Positions 1 through 8,128 of a DNA stretch of 35,558 nt are shown here, piece by piece (position 1 is the first letter of the stretch; every line of letters begins with the position of its first letter). The DNA is from Paracoccaceae bacterium (GTDB lineage Bacteria > Pseudomonadota > Alphaproteobacteria > Rhodobacterales > Rhodobacteraceae): NCBI GenBank assembly GCA_007120685.1, contig SKNG01000341.1:1-35558 (forward strand), written 5' to 3'. The position numbers and the translations under genes were made by a program. Below the pieces are notes generated by a model, which made no database searches, was not told the origin of the DNA, and saw only the letters and a list, made by a program, of their open reading frames with translations.

Positions 1-1228
1 CGCGCGTGGCCCATAGCAGATTGGTCAGAAAGGCGCGGGGGTTATAGTCGCGCAGGCTGGCGCTGTCGGACAGCCCGCCGGCAAAGACCTTCGCGCGCCC
101 GGCGAATTCGGCCTTGCGCGGGGCGAAGAGATGGCCATGCACCCGCGCGCCGCTGACCGCGCCCAGCCAGTCCTCGAAATCCCGGAACACCTCGGCAAAG
201 CCCTGAAACACCGAATAGGGCTCTGCCGTCCGGCCGTTCTCATGCCCCGGCAGCGGGAACCGGCTGACCATGTACAGCCCCGGCCGCCCGCGCGTTCGCT
301 GCTGCGTGGCGCGGGCGAAATGGCGGTCGATCCGGCTGGGCTGCGGTTCGGCCTGCGGGGCGGGGGCGTCGCGCCGCTCGGACAGGAAATGCGCGTAAAG
401 CCGGTCGGCGCCGGGCCAGACCTTGCGCGCCATGAAACAGTCGGACCGGCGCAGCAGTTGCAGATGGTCGTCATAGAACACATGCGGCTTGCCCTGATGG
501 TCGAACTTGCCCAGCGTCAGCGAGCGGCTTTCGATGCGCCGGCCATGCAGCCGCGCGAGCGTCTGGAAATAGCTTTCATCCGGGATCCAGGTGCGGCGGA
601 AGTAACGGTCGAAGCCCGGCGCATCGGGGTCGTTCAGGATCGCGCTGAGCGTCTGGCGGGTCAGGCACCACCATTGCGAGCCGATATGCGGCGCCAGCCC
701 CTGCGGCAGATTACGGCGCAGGCCCAGGCGGCGTTGCAGGTCGACGCTGCGGTCGAACAGCCATCTGTTGCGCTTGTAGGCGAAGGGGAAATACAGCGTG
801 AAGCGTTCCTCGGACAGCCCGCCCTTGGTCCAGTTCACATCGGCAACGCTGACCGATTCGATGAAATCGGTATCGCCATGGCGCGCCAGATAGCCCGCCA
901 GATGCGAAACCGGGCGCAGCGGCAGGCAGGCGCCGGAAAGCGTGTAGACATGGCGCACCTGCGGGAAGCTGTCCAGCATCAGCCGCGCCGCCCGGGACAT
1001 CGCCTTGACCAGCGACCAGGTGCCCCATTCGCAGGCCACCCGGGGCGCGAAACGCACAGCCGGCAGGTCGGCCAGCGCCGCCTCCAGCCCCTTGCGGGCC
1101 TCGGCCGGGCTGCGGGCATCGACATGGATTACCACCGGGCTGCCGGCTGCGGCCAGATAGCGCGCCACCTGCGCCGTGCGATGCAGCGCATCATGCACCA
1201 ACAAGACGAAGCCCAGTTCCGCGCTCAT
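1..1228 (-). CDS. GT14-like (Core-2/I-branching) glycosyltransferase with C-terminal extension, partial
   Basis: This gene is open from an ATG at 1226-1228 to the left edge of the window, so its 3' end is missing (about 408 residues visible). The N-terminal ~250 residues fit the Core-2/I-branching beta-1,6-N-acetylglucosaminyltransferase family: FVLLVHD at the start, VIHVDARS, EWGTWSLVKA, LSGACLPLRP and GSQWWCLTRQT, followed by an IPDESYFQT segment. Beyond residue ~280 is a longer tail, as in Rhodobacterales members of this family that carry an extra uncharacterised domain (from memory, of the DUF5928 type). The start codon overlaps the stop of the upstream glycosyltransferase (ATGA at 1225-1228), so the two are probably cotranscribed and translationally coupled. 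It probably transfers a sugar to a surface polysaccharide in the cytoplasm; donor and acceptor cannot be read from the sequence. Confidence 0.85.
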   Translation of the reverse strand, partial: MSAELGFVLLVHDALHRTAQVARYLAAAGSPVVIHVDARSPAEARKGLEAALADLPAVRFAPRVACEWGTWSLVKAMSRAARLMLDSFPQVRHVYTLSGACLPLRPVSHLAGYLARHGDTDFIESVSVADVNWTKGGLSEERFTLYFPFAYKRNRWLFDRSVDLQRRLGLRRNLPQGLAPHIGSQWWCLTRQTLSAILNDPDAPGFDRYFRRTWIPDESYFQTLARLHGRRIESRSLTLGKFDHQGKPHVFYDDHLQLLRRSDCFMARKVWPGADRLYAHFLSERRDAPAPQAEPQPSRIDRHFARATQQRTRGRPGLYMVSRFPLPGHENGRTAEPYSVFQGFAEVFRDFEDWLGAVSGARVHGHLFAPRKAEFAGRAKVFAGGLSDSASLRDYNPRAFLTNLLWATR

Positions 1229-2268
1229 GCCCAGCTGCCCTTGGACATCAGGCCCATGATTTCCAACTGGCGCCAGTTGATGAAGCGTTCCGACCAGTTG
1301 GTCCACAGATCCGCGCCCTCAGCCAGCCCCTCGGCATAGGCGCGGTATTCGCGGCTGGCGCCGTAATGCTGACCGCGCTGCAATTCCTCCTGCGCCTTGG
1401 TGCCCAGCGTTGCCAGGAATTTCGCGTGCAGCAGGCAGCCCGAGGCCTTTTCGCCGCCCCGCGCCTCGTACACCAGGTTCAGCCCGCGCGGCAGCAGCAT
1501 ATGGGTGGAACTGACAAAGACATGCCCGCGCTGCCATTTCACCAGCGGCACCTTGTTCAACGCCGGCGCGTCCTGCGGGCTCTCGGCAAAGAAGGCCCGG
1601 GCGCGGGGGCCGCCCTGGATCCACAGGTTGCGGTAGCGGGGGTTGCGGGTGATGGTGTAATTGGCGCTGTCGAACCAGGCCGCGATCTCGAACGGGTTCT
1701 GCCCCTCCAGACAGGGCTGACCGGCCACCGCGCCCTTGGGGTACATGTCCAGCAGCAGGGTGCCGAAGGACCGGATGCCGCTGTCATCCAGCCAGTCGGT
1801 CAGCGCCGGCAGCGGGCGGGTATCGCAGAACGGATAGACCAGAAACTCGTCGGTATCGACGACCAGCGCCCAGCGGCCGTGCGCATGGCGCGAGAGCAGG
1901 TGGTTGACCCAGTCCATGCCGAAATTCGCCGCCTTGTAGCTGGCCTGCGTCCCCCAGACCGAGCAGTCGGGCTGATCGGCAAGGTATTCGCGCGAGCCGT
2001 CGTCCGAGCCGTTGTCGACGAACAGGAAATGCCCGATGCCCATGTCGCGGTAGTATTTCAGGAACCAGGGCAGGCGCACCCGTTCGTTGCGCAGGGTGCA
2101 CAGCAGCAACCGGGCGTCTGGCGCCATGCCGGCGGTCCGGTCGGCCACAGGCTGCAGGTTGCGCCCGGCGGCGCGGGCCCGCCGCAACCAGCCCGTCCGC
2201 AGCCGCCGCAACCGCCATGTCGAAACCAGCCCCAAGAACGCCCCATTCCGCAAACAGGCCCGATGCAC
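1225..2268 (-). CDS. Family 2-like glycosyltransferase (Glyco_tranf_2_4 type)
   Basis: The product is a 347-residue protein of the family-2-like glycosyltransferases that start with a CTLRNE motif, as in PF13704. Visible motifs are LLLCTLRNE near residue 55, FLFVDNGSDDGS, VVDTDEFLVYP (the DxDE donor/metal site) and a C-terminal half conserved with its upstream neighbour (NYTITRNP, LWIQGGPR, KVPLVKW, STHMLLPRGLN). The chosen start is GTG at 2266-2268; a TTG five codons further in is possible and fits the neighbour's length slightly better. It is the middle of three consecutive glycosyltransferase genes on this strand: 59 bases separate it from the upstream paralogue, and its stop overlaps the next start. 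Substrate unknown; surface polysaccharide assembly is inferred from context. Confidence 0.85.
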   Translation of the reverse strand: MHRACLRNGAFLGLVSTWRLRRLRTGWLRRARAAGRNLQPVADRTAGMAPDARLLLCTLRNERVRLPWFLKYYRDMGIGHFLFVDNGSDDGSREYLADQPDCSVWGTQASYKAANFGMDWVNHLLSRHAHGRWALVVDTDEFLVYPFCDTRPLPALTDWLDDSGIRSFGTLLLDMYPKGAVAGQPCLEGQNPFEIAAWFDSANYTITRNPRYRNLWIQGGPRARAFFAESPQDAPALNKVPLVKWQRGHVFVSSTHMLLPRGLNLVYEARGGEKASGCLLHAKFLATLGTKAQEELQRGQHYGASREYRAYAEGLAEGADLWTNWSERFINWRQLEIMGLMSKGSWA

Positions 2269-2327
2269 CGGGCCCCTGTATCCCGTCTAGACCCTAACGA
2301 ATCGCTTTTGAATCCCCAACATGTCCC

Positions 2328-3353
2328 TCACGCCCATTCCCCGCGTGACATGATCCCCTCTGCCTCCAGCTGCCGCCAGCCCAGATAGCGGGTCGAGGCC
2401 TCGCACCACAGGTCCGGCGCCCCGGTCAGCGCCTCGTGATAGGCGTCGAACACGCCCGGCTCGCCGAAATGCTGGCGCCGCAGCCGTTCCTCGGCGGATT
2501 TCTCCACCACCTGAGGCAGGAACTTGGTGTGCAACAGCACCCCGCTCAGCTTTTCGCCGCCGCGGTCGTCATAGATGGCCCTGTTCATGGCGGGCGGCAG
2601 GATCGAATGAGTGGAGTTCAGATAGACATGCCGGCGGTTCCAGCGCACCAGCGGCACCTTGGTCAGCGTCGGCCCCCGCCGCGGCCGGTCGTGCAGGAAC
2701 ACGCGCGAGCGCGGCCCGCCCTGGATCCACAGCGCCTCCAGCCCTTCCTTGCGGGTGATCGTGTAATTGGCGAGGTCGAACCATTCCAGCACCTCCAGCG
2801 GGTCCTGGCCGGCGCGATAGGTCCGGGCATCCAGCGCGCCCCTTGGGTAAAGCTCCAGCATCAGCGCGCCCAGCGCGCAGTCGCCCCGCGCCGCCAGCCA
2901 GTCTGTCAGGGCAGGCAGCGGGCGGGTGTCGTGATGAGGGTAGAGCAGCAACTCATCGGCATCCACGGTCAGGCACCAGCGCCCGTGGCCATGCCGGATC
3001 AGCAGCCATTGCAGCCAGTCCTGTCCGAAACGCGACGCGCGGTAACTGGCCCGGGTATGCCAGACCGAGGCATCGGGCTGATCCAGCAGCATCTCCCGCC
3101 CGCCATCATCGCTGTCGTTGTCGACGAACAGGAAATGCCCCACCCCCAGCGCCCGGTAATGCGCCAGAAAATGTGGCAGCCGCAGCGCCTCGTTGCGCAG
3201 ACAGCAGAACAGGGCCACATCACCCGGCCGGATCGCCCGCGTCCGGTCTGCCAGACAGCGCATCTCGCGCCGCGTCCACAGCGCGCGCATCAGCCGGTTC
3301 TGGCGCTTGCGCCGCCAGCGCCAGGCCTCTCGCAGCGCGCGCAGCCGCTTCAT
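2328..3353 (-). CDS. Family 2-like glycosyltransferase (Glyco_tranf_2_4 type)
   Basis: The product is a 341-residue paralogue of the adjacent downstream gene. The same motifs occur in the same order: LFCCLRNEALRLP, FLFVDNDSDDG, TVDADELLLYP (DxDE), a conserved NYTITRKEG / LWIQGGPRSR / KVPLVRWNRR / STHSILPP block, and the closing RYLGWRQLE...GIMSRGEWA that mirrors the neighbour's C terminus. A basic N terminus of ~40 residues precedes the catalytic fold, and no signal peptide is seen. The ATG at 3351-3353 is preceded by an AGGAGCAAGG purine stretch. It starts downstream of a palindromic element (3391-3460) that separates it from galU. The role in polysaccharide synthesis is inferred from the family and from the galU neighbour. 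Confidence 0.87.
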   Translation of the reverse strand: MKRLRALREAWRWRRKRQNRLMRALWTRREMRCLADRTRAIRPGDVALFCCLRNEALRLPHFLAHYRALGVGHFLFVDNDSDDGGREMLLDQPDASVWHTRASYRASRFGQDWLQWLLIRHGHGRWCLTVDADELLLYPHHDTRPLPALTDWLAARGDCALGALMLELYPRGALDARTYRAGQDPLEVLEWFDLANYTITRKEGLEALWIQGGPRSRVFLHDRPRRGPTLTKVPLVRWNRRHVYLNSTHSILPPAMNRAIYDDRGGEKLSGVLLHTKFLPQVVEKSAEERLRRQHFGEPGVFDAYHEALTGAPDLWCEASTRYLGWRQLEAEGIMSRGEWA

Positions 3354-3390
3354 GCCATCCTTGCTCCTGCACTTTCCTTGTCATCTTGCC

Positions 3391-3460
3391 ACAAATACTC
3401 GCGGGGGTGAATTCGCGCTTGGCACAAGCGCGAAGAGGGGGCGGCAGCCCCCTCCCCCAG
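3391..3460. repeat. Intergenic double-palindrome (REP-like) element / possible terminator
   Basis: Two perfect hairpins lie in tandem between galU and the glycosyltransferase gene: CGCGCTTG-GCA-CAAGCGCG at 3414-3432 and GAGGGGGC-GGCA-GCCCCCTC at 3435-3454. They are preceded by ACAAATACTCGCGGGGGTGA. From memory, this arrangement resembles a palindromic element common between genes in Rhodobacterales genomes. No T-run follows in either direction, so attenuation or mRNA-end protection after galU is only a possibility. No second copy was noticed in this window. Confidence 0.6.
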
Positions 3461-3479
3461 CCCGTCACAGGCGCATCCG

Positions 3480-4373
3480 CTATTGAGCAGCCTGCCGCAT
3501 CGCCACCATGTCGAACAGGAATTCCTCCAGTTCCTCGCGCAGTTCGTCCCGCGCCAGGCCAAAGGCCAGCGTCGCCTGCAGGAACCCGGCTTTCGACCCG
3601 CAGTCATAGCGCTGCCCCTCGAAACGAAAGCCACGCACGTTGCCCGCCCGCGCGATTTCCTGCGCAATGGCATCGGTCAGCTGGATCTCGCCGCCTGCGC
3701 CGGTCTGCTGACTGTCCAGATGCGTAAGGACCTGCGGCGACAGGATGTAGCGGCCGATCACCGCCAGGTTCGACGGCTCGGTGCCCGGGGCGGGCTTTTC
3801 CACCATGCCGCGCACCGGCAGCACCGGGCAGATCCCGGCCGGCACGTCCAGCACGCCATAGCTCGATACCCTGTCGGCAGGCACTTCCATCGCCGCCACC
3901 ATGTTGCCGCCGCTTTCGGCATACGCCTCGACCATCTGCTGCAGGCAGGGTTTGTCGGCGGCGATCACGTCATCGGGCAGAAGCACCGCAAAAGGCTCAT
4001 TGCCGATCAGATGGCGCGCGCACCATACCGCATGACCCAGACCCAGCGCCTGATGCTGACGCACATAGGCAATCGCGCCGGAATCCATATAGGTCTCGCG
4101 CAGCACCTTCAGCAGCGCCGTCTTGCCCTTGGCCGCCAGCGAGGCCTCCAGTTCCGGCGCGTGGTCGAAATAATCCTCCAGCGCGCCCTTGCCACGCGAG
4201 GTAACGAAGATGAATTCCTCGATCCCGGCGGCGCGGGCTTCGTCGATGGCGTATTGAATCAACGGCCGGTCGACCAGGGTCATGATCTCCTTCGGCACCG
4301 CCTTGGTCGCGGGAAGAAACCGCGTGCCCTGACCGGCCACGGGGAAAACGGCTTTCTTGACTTTGTGCTGCAT
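3480..4373 (-). CDS. galU: UTP--glucose-1-phosphate uridylyltransferase
   Basis: GalU makes UDP-glucose from UTP and glucose-1-phosphate, supplying the sugar nucleotide for exopolysaccharide and lipopolysaccharide. At 297 residues it has the normal bacterial length. It opens with KAVFPVAGQGTRFLPATKA (nucleotide-binding GxGTRxxP and the conserved KxxPKE), followed by RPLIQYAIDEA, FVTSRGKGALEDYFD, VLLPDDVI, MVEKP and YDCGSKAGFLQA. The ATG at 4371-4373 has a GAGGAAGG ribosome-binding site just upstream. It lies 145 bases downstream of cysQ on the same strand and upstream of three glycosyltransferases, so it probably feeds them with UDP-glucose. No clear promoter was found in the 4374-4518 gap. 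Confidence 0.96.
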   Translation of the reverse strand: MQHKVKKAVFPVAGQGTRFLPATKAVPKEIMTLVDRPLIQYAIDEARAAGIEEFIFVTSRGKGALEDYFDHAPELEASLAAKGKTALLKVLRETYMDSGAIAYVRQHQALGLGHAVWCARHLIGNEPFAVLLPDDVIAADKPCLQQMVEAYAESGGNMVAAMEVPADRVSSYGVLDVPAGICPVLPVRGMVEKPAPGTEPSNLAVIGRYILSPQVLTHLDSQQTGAGGEIQLTDAIAQEIARAGNVRGFRFEGQRYDCGSKAGFLQATLAFGLARDELREELEEFLFDMVAMRQAAQ

Positions 4374-4518
4374 GGGCCTTCCTCACCTATCCTGCCTGTG
4401 GCGGAGTATCCGTCGCTGCCGCAATATCTCGGTAACCATTCGGGCAGCTTCGTGGCACAACCTTGAAGGGAAGCAGGTGATTGTCGGACCGTTTTCAGGC
4501 GGGAAACAATCAAGGCCC

Positions 4519-5313
4519 TCAGCGCAGCACCACCCCCGGCGCGCGGACAACGAAGAACGGGTTTTCATAGCCCGGCTTGCCATAGGTCAGCGGCTTGGCG
4601 TCGTTCAGCCGCAGCACCTCGGCGCCGGCGCCCTGCGCCACGGCATGACCGGCGGCCGTGTCCCATTCCATGGTGCGACCAAGGCGCGGATACAGATCGG
4701 CCTCGCCCGCCGCCACCAGACAGAATTTCAGCGACGACCCGGCCGAGTTGAAATCGGCCACGCTGTAGCGCGCGATGTACTCGTCGGTCGCCTGATCGCG
4801 GTGCGATTTCGACGCCACCACCACCAGCGCCGCGTTATCGGGCACCCGCACTGCCAGCGGCGTCACGGCGCCGGGTTCAGCGCCGAAGGGCGCGGCCTCC
4901 TCCACGCTCTGCCCATTGGCGCGGGTATAGAAAAGCCGTTCGCGCGCCGGGGCATAGACAACACCGCGTTGCGGCACGCCACCTTCCACCAGCGCGATGT
5001 TGACGGTGAAATCGCCGCGCCGCTGGATGAATTCCTTGGTGCCGTCCAGCGGGTCCACGATGATGAAACGATCCGCCTGGCGGGCATGGCTGGCGGCCTG
5101 TTCCTCGGTCACGATCAGGATATCGGGGAAAGCGGCGCGCAGCCCGTCAGCGATCAGCGCGTCGGCGGCCTCGTCGGCTTCGGTCACCGGGCTGTCGTCG
5201 GCCTTGGTGCGGGTGGCGAAATCGGGGCTGTGGTAGACCTGCATGATCCGCGCCCCGGCCTGCAGCGCCAGGGCCCGGAACACCTGTTCGACCTTGTCAT
5301 GAAATGCTGTCAT
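4519..5313 (-). CDS. cysQ: 3'(2'),5'-bisphosphate nucleotidase CysQ
   Basis: The product is an inositol-monophosphatase-fold enzyme that removes the 3' phosphate from PAP/PAPS, recycling the by-product of sulfotransfer and sulfate assimilation. With the start at 5311-5313 (MTAFHDK, preceded by a GCGAGGG ribosome-binding site) it has 264 residues, a usual length; an upstream in-frame ATG would add 16 unconserved residues. Metal-site motifs are all present: VTEAD (43-47), VTEE (68-71), DPLDGT (87-92) and MEWDTAAGH with D218. It reads away from the ABC permease gene, so 5314-5492 is a divergent promoter region. In polysaccharide loci cysQ can accompany polymer sulfation, but no sulfotransferase is visible here, so a general metabolic role is equally likely. 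Confidence 0.94.
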   Translation of the reverse strand: MTAFHDKVEQVFRALALQAGARIMQVYHSPDFATRTKADDSPVTEADEAADALIADGLRAAFPDILIVTEEQAASHARQADRFIIVDPLDGTKEFIQRRGDFTVNIALVEGGVPQRGVVYAPARERLFYTRANGQSVEEAAPFGAEPGAVTPLAVRVPDNAALVVVASKSHRDQATDEYIARYSVADFNSAGSSLKFCLVAAGEADLYPRLGRTMEWDTAAGHAVAQGAGAEVLRLNDAKPLTYGKPGYENPFFVVRAPGVVLR

Positions 5314-5392
5314 TCGAACCCTCGCTATTCTCTTCGCGCAAATGTCATCGGTTCCCCGCATTTCCGCCCCTTTCCGGGCGCATCCATGCAGG

Positions 5393-5421
5393 TTGATCGA
5401 TCACGGCGCAACGCCTAACCT
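5393..5421 (+). promoter_or_regulatory. Candidate sigma70-type promoter for the ABC-2 permease gene
   Basis: TTGATC at 5393-5398 and TAACCT at 5416-5421 are separated by 17 bases, which would start transcription about 65 bases before the permease ATG. The -35 matches consensus at four positions; the -10 is weak. The only support is position in a divergent intergenic region. Confidence 0.3.
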
Positions 5422-5492
5422 GATGCATGCGAAAAGGGAACGGCGCCAGAATCGGCACCAGAACACGGCACCGGGACAGCAAGGAAGGCCAG

Positions 5493-6314
5493 ATGCTCGG
5501 CAACCCCACAAGACGCTCTGCCGCCGCCCGGGCATTCACGCTGTTCGAACTCAGCTTTCACGCCGCAGTCCGGCTGATCCGGAAAAGCCACGGCAATGCC
5601 ATCATCGGCCTGGGCATCAACATCGCCCAGACGCTGATCCTGGTGGTGGTGTTCTATGCGATGTTTCTGCTTCTGGGCTTCACCTCGCGCGGGATCCGCG
5701 GCGATTTCCTGCTTTTCGTGATGACCGGGATCTTCCTGTTCATGTGCCATGTGAAGGCCATGCAGGCGGTGGTCGGCGCCGAGGGGCCGACATCGGCGAT
5801 GATGAAACACGCACCCATGAACACCATGGTGGCGATCGTCGCGGCGGCGCTCAGCCAGCTCTACATCCAGCTTCTGTCGATGTTCGTGGTGCTGTTTCTC
5901 TACCACGCCATCTGGCAACCGCTGGAGGTGCACAACCTGCTGGGCGTGCTGCTGATGCTGCTCTTGTCATGGTTCTCCGGCGTTGCCATCGGCATCGTGT
6001 TTCTGGCCATCAAGCCCTGGGCGCCGGCGGCGGTGACGCTGATGTCGCAGATCTACGCGCGGGTAAACATGGTCGCCTCTGGCAAGATGTTCGTGGCCAG
6101 CATGCTGCCGGGTTTCCTGCGCGTCTATTTCGACTGGAACCCGCTGTTTCACACCATAGACCAGGCGCGGGGCTTTGCGTTCCTGAACTATACCGCAACC
6201 ACCACGTCATGGACCTATCCGCTGATGATCACGGCGGTGGCGCTGGTCATCGGCATGATGGGCGAGTTCTACACCCGCCGGCGTGCCTCGCTCAGCTGGG
6301 GCGCAAAGGCCTGA
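5493..6314 (+). CDS. ABC-2 type polysaccharide export permease
   Basis: This is an integral membrane protein of 273 residues with about six hydrophobic segments, matching the KpsM/Wzm-type permeases of ABC exporters that move capsule or O-polysaccharide across the inner membrane. Characteristic parts are the cytoplasmic N terminus (residues 1-35), a first membrane span around IGLGINIAQTLILVVVF, the conserved stretch AMMKHAPMNTMVAIVAAALS, and a C-terminal loop with WNPLFHTIDQARG, typical of this family. The start at 5493 is preferred over an in-frame ATG at 5427 because AAGGAAGG lies just upstream and homology-like sequence begins there. No ATP-binding partner (KpsT/Wzt) and no outer-membrane export component lies within the window, so the partner must be encoded elsewhere. 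Exported polymer unknown. Confidence 0.85.
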   Translation: MLGNPTRRSAAARAFTLFELSFHAAVRLIRKSHGNAIIGLGINIAQTLILVVVFYAMFLLLGFTSRGIRGDFLLFVMTGIFLFMCHVKAMQAVVGAEGPTSAMMKHAPMNTMVAIVAAALSQLYIQLLSMFVVLFLYHAIWQPLEVHNLLGVLLMLLLSWFSGVAIGIVFLAIKPWAPAAVTLMSQIYARVNMVASGKMFVASMLPGFLRVYFDWNPLFHTIDQARGFAFLNYTATTTSWTYPLMITAVALVIGMMGEFYTRRRASLSWGAKA

Positions 6315-6349
6315 CACGCCCGCAAGGGACGATAGGGAGAAAGCCTGCC

Positions 6350-6973
6350 ATGCGCATTATGTTGTCCATCCTCGCCGCAACCTTTCTGGCCTGGCCCGCC
6401 GCCGCACTGGCCGACAGCTTTCCGGCCCTGCACCGGGTTGTCGGCGTCGCGCATGACGATGTGCTGAACATCCGCACCGAACCCAATGCGCGGGCCCAGA
6501 TCATCGGCAGTTTCGCGCCCGACGAGCGCGGGATCGAGGTGATTGCCCTGGCCGACAACGGGCGCTGGGGGCTGGTCAACACTGGCGAACGGTCCGGCTG
6601 GTCGCACATGCGCTATCTGGCCCGCGACATGGAGGGCAGTTGGCGTGACGGCACCCATCCGCTGGGCTGTTTCGGCACCGAACCCTTCTGGCGGCTGGAT
6701 CTGTTCCTACCCGGCCATCAGGCCGAGTTCTTCGGCCTGCACGACCCCGAGGCCGAGGGCGGGTTCGAACTGGTCACCGACGCCGGCGCGCTGCCCGCCA
6801 CGCGCTTTCCACCGACCCTGGCGGTGCCATTTTCCGGCACGCGCGAGGGCATGGCGGTGATGCGGGGCGAGGCCTGCAACGACGGGATGAGCGACCGGGA
6901 TTACGGCATTTCGGTGCTGCTCTACTGGCGCGGGGACACCGAGGGGCTGTCCGGCTGCTGCGCGTTGAACTAA
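6350..6973 (+). CDS. Secreted SH3-domain protein with COG3650-like C-terminal domain
   Basis: The product is a 207-residue exported protein. Residues 1-21 form a signal peptide (MRIMLSILAAT...AALA, cleaved near ALA-DS). Residues ~24-85 form a bacterial SH3-like domain: VLNIRTEPNARAQIIGSF, then GRWGLVN and GWSHMRYLAR. The C-terminal half begins with GCFGTEPFWRLDL and ends with EACNDGMSDRDYGISV and a GCC motif, the pattern of the COG3650-type uncharacterised domain. The start at 6350 follows a GGGAGA stretch; the reading frame extends further upstream but only as overlap with the permease gene. It probably resides in the periplasm or binds the cell wall. Its proximity to the permease (35 bases) suggests cotranscription, but no polysaccharide role is shown. 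Confidence 0.85.
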   Translation: MRIMLSILAATFLAWPAAALADSFPALHRVVGVAHDDVLNIRTEPNARAQIIGSFAPDERGIEVIALADNGRWGLVNTGERSGWSHMRYLARDMEGSWRDGTHPLGCFGTEPFWRLDLFLPGHQAEFFGLHDPEAEGGFELVTDAGALPATRFPPTLAVPFSGTREGMAVMRGEACNDGMSDRDYGISVLLYWRGDTEGLSGCCALN

Positions 6974-7099
6974 GCGCGCGGGACTGGCAGAAAGGGACGC
7001 GGTGCGGGTCTGGCCCGCGCATCAACCGCGTGAAGGAAAACCCTTGCACCCCTTCTGCAACGAAACAGCCCAGCGGCGCCGGCAGCGCCGCACACGGCG

Positions 7100-8029
7100 A
7101 TGACCCGCTCGCCTGCCCTGCTGGGCACGCTTTGCGTTATCGGCGCCTCGGCAGGCTTTACCTTGAACGACATGGCGGTAAAGGCCCTGTCCGAGGACAT
7201 GGCGCTGCATCAGGTCATCCTCTTCCGTTCGATCATCGGCCTGGCGCTGCTTCTGTTGATCGTCATCCCGCTGGCCGGCGGGATGGCGCAATTGCGCACC
7301 CGCCGACCGTTCGTGCACATGCTGCGCGGCCTGATGGTGCTGTCGGCCAATTTCTGCTTCTTCATGGCGCTCGCCGCGATGCCGATCGCCGAAGCCACGG
7401 CAATCTTCTTCGTCAGCCCGCTTGTGATCACCGTGTTCTCGGTGATCTTTCTGGGCGAAACCGTGGGGCCGCGCCGTTGGCTGGCCGTGCTGATCGGCTT
7501 TCTGGGGGTGTTGATCATCATCCGCCCGGGCACCGAGGCCTTTACCCCCATCGCGCTCTTGCCGCTGCTGGCCGCCACCTTCTATGCCGCGCTGCACATG
7601 ATGACCCGTGTCATCCGCGTGACCGAAACCGCCGTCACCATGGGCTGGTACATCCAGCTGATGTTCCTTGTGGTGTCCATCGGGGTGGGGCTTTCCATCG
7701 GCGACGGACGCTTCGATACCGGCGCCGGGCAGACGCTTTCCTTTCTGACCCGCGCCTGGGATTGGCCGGCTGACAGCGCGTGGTTTCTGCTGCTTCTGAC
7801 CGGGATCGGCAGCGCGCTGGGCGGGGTGCTGATTTCGCAGGCCTACAGGCTTTGCGAGGCGGCGCTTGTCGCCCCGCTGGAATATATCGCCATGCCGATG
7901 GCCATTTTCTGGGGCTTCGTCGTCTTCAACGAACTGCCCGATGCCGTTTCATGGCTCGGCATTGTTCTGATCGTCGGTGCCGGGCTTTTCATGATCTGGC
8001 GGGAAACCAATGCACGGGAAGCCGCATGA
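7100..8029 (+). CDS. EamA-family (DMT superfamily) transporter
   Basis: The product is a 309-residue inner-membrane protein with about ten hydrophobic segments arranged as two EamA repeats (residues ~8-140 and ~150-300). The first repeat includes ASAGFTLNDMAVKALS, ILFRSIIGLALL and MALAAMPIAEATAIFFVSPL. The second closes with AALVAPLEYIAMPMAIFWG and LGIVLIVGAGLFMIWRE, the typical end of drug/metabolite transporters. The ATG at 7100 has only a weak ribosome-binding site and follows a GC-rich hairpin (7073-7091), so translation may be modest. Substrate cannot be told; Rhodobacterales relatives are annotated mostly as generic DMT exporters. The gene ends inside a strong terminator. Confidence 0.9.
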   Translation: MTRSPALLGTLCVIGASAGFTLNDMAVKALSEDMALHQVILFRSIIGLALLLLIVIPLAGGMAQLRTRRPFVHMLRGLMVLSANFCFFMALAAMPIAEATAIFFVSPLVITVFSVIFLGETVGPRRWLAVLIGFLGVLIIIRPGTEAFTPIALLPLLAATFYAALHMMTRVIRVTETAVTMGWYIQLMFLVVSIGVGLSIGDGRFDTGAGQTLSFLTRAWDWPADSAWFLLLLTGIGSALGGVLISQAYRLCEAALVAPLEYIAMPMAIFWGFVVFNELPDAVSWLGIVLIVGAGLFMIWRETNAREAA

Positions 8030-8051
8030 GCCAATAATGGCTCATTTTCTT
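8026..8051 (+). terminator. Rho-independent terminator overlapping the EamA stop codon
   Basis: A perfect 8-bp stem, ATGAGCCA / TGGCTCAT, with an ATAA loop (8026-8045) is followed by TTTTCTT (8045-8051). The TGA stop codon at 8027-8029 is part of the 5' arm, so ribosomes terminating there would cover the stem. It separates the transporter from the H-NS-like gene downstream. Confidence 0.8.
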
Positions 8052-8071
8052 GCCGGATTAAGAAAGGGCAA

Positions 8072-8100
8072 TTGCAATGCACCCGCCGCTGATCTATCCC
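8072..8100 (+). promoter_or_regulatory. Candidate promoter for the H-NS-like gene
   Basis: TTGCAA (8072-8077) and TATCCC (8095-8100) lie 17 bases apart in the short AT-richer gap between the terminator at 8051 and the ATG at 8129. The -10 is poor, so this is only a candidate; a promoter is expected here because a terminator precedes it. Confidence 0.25.
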
Positions 8101-8128
8101 TCTTGGCAACAATATTGGAGAGGGCAGA

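Noticed and set aside
131-1339. 402-residue plus-strand frame at the left edge
   Set aside because: Shadow of the GT14-like gene, whose motifs (VIHVDARS, LSGACLPLRP) are clear on the minus strand.
7073-7091. GCGGCGC/GCGCCGC hairpin before the EamA gene
   Set aside because: No T-run follows and it lies in a leader; not called a terminator or riboswitch.
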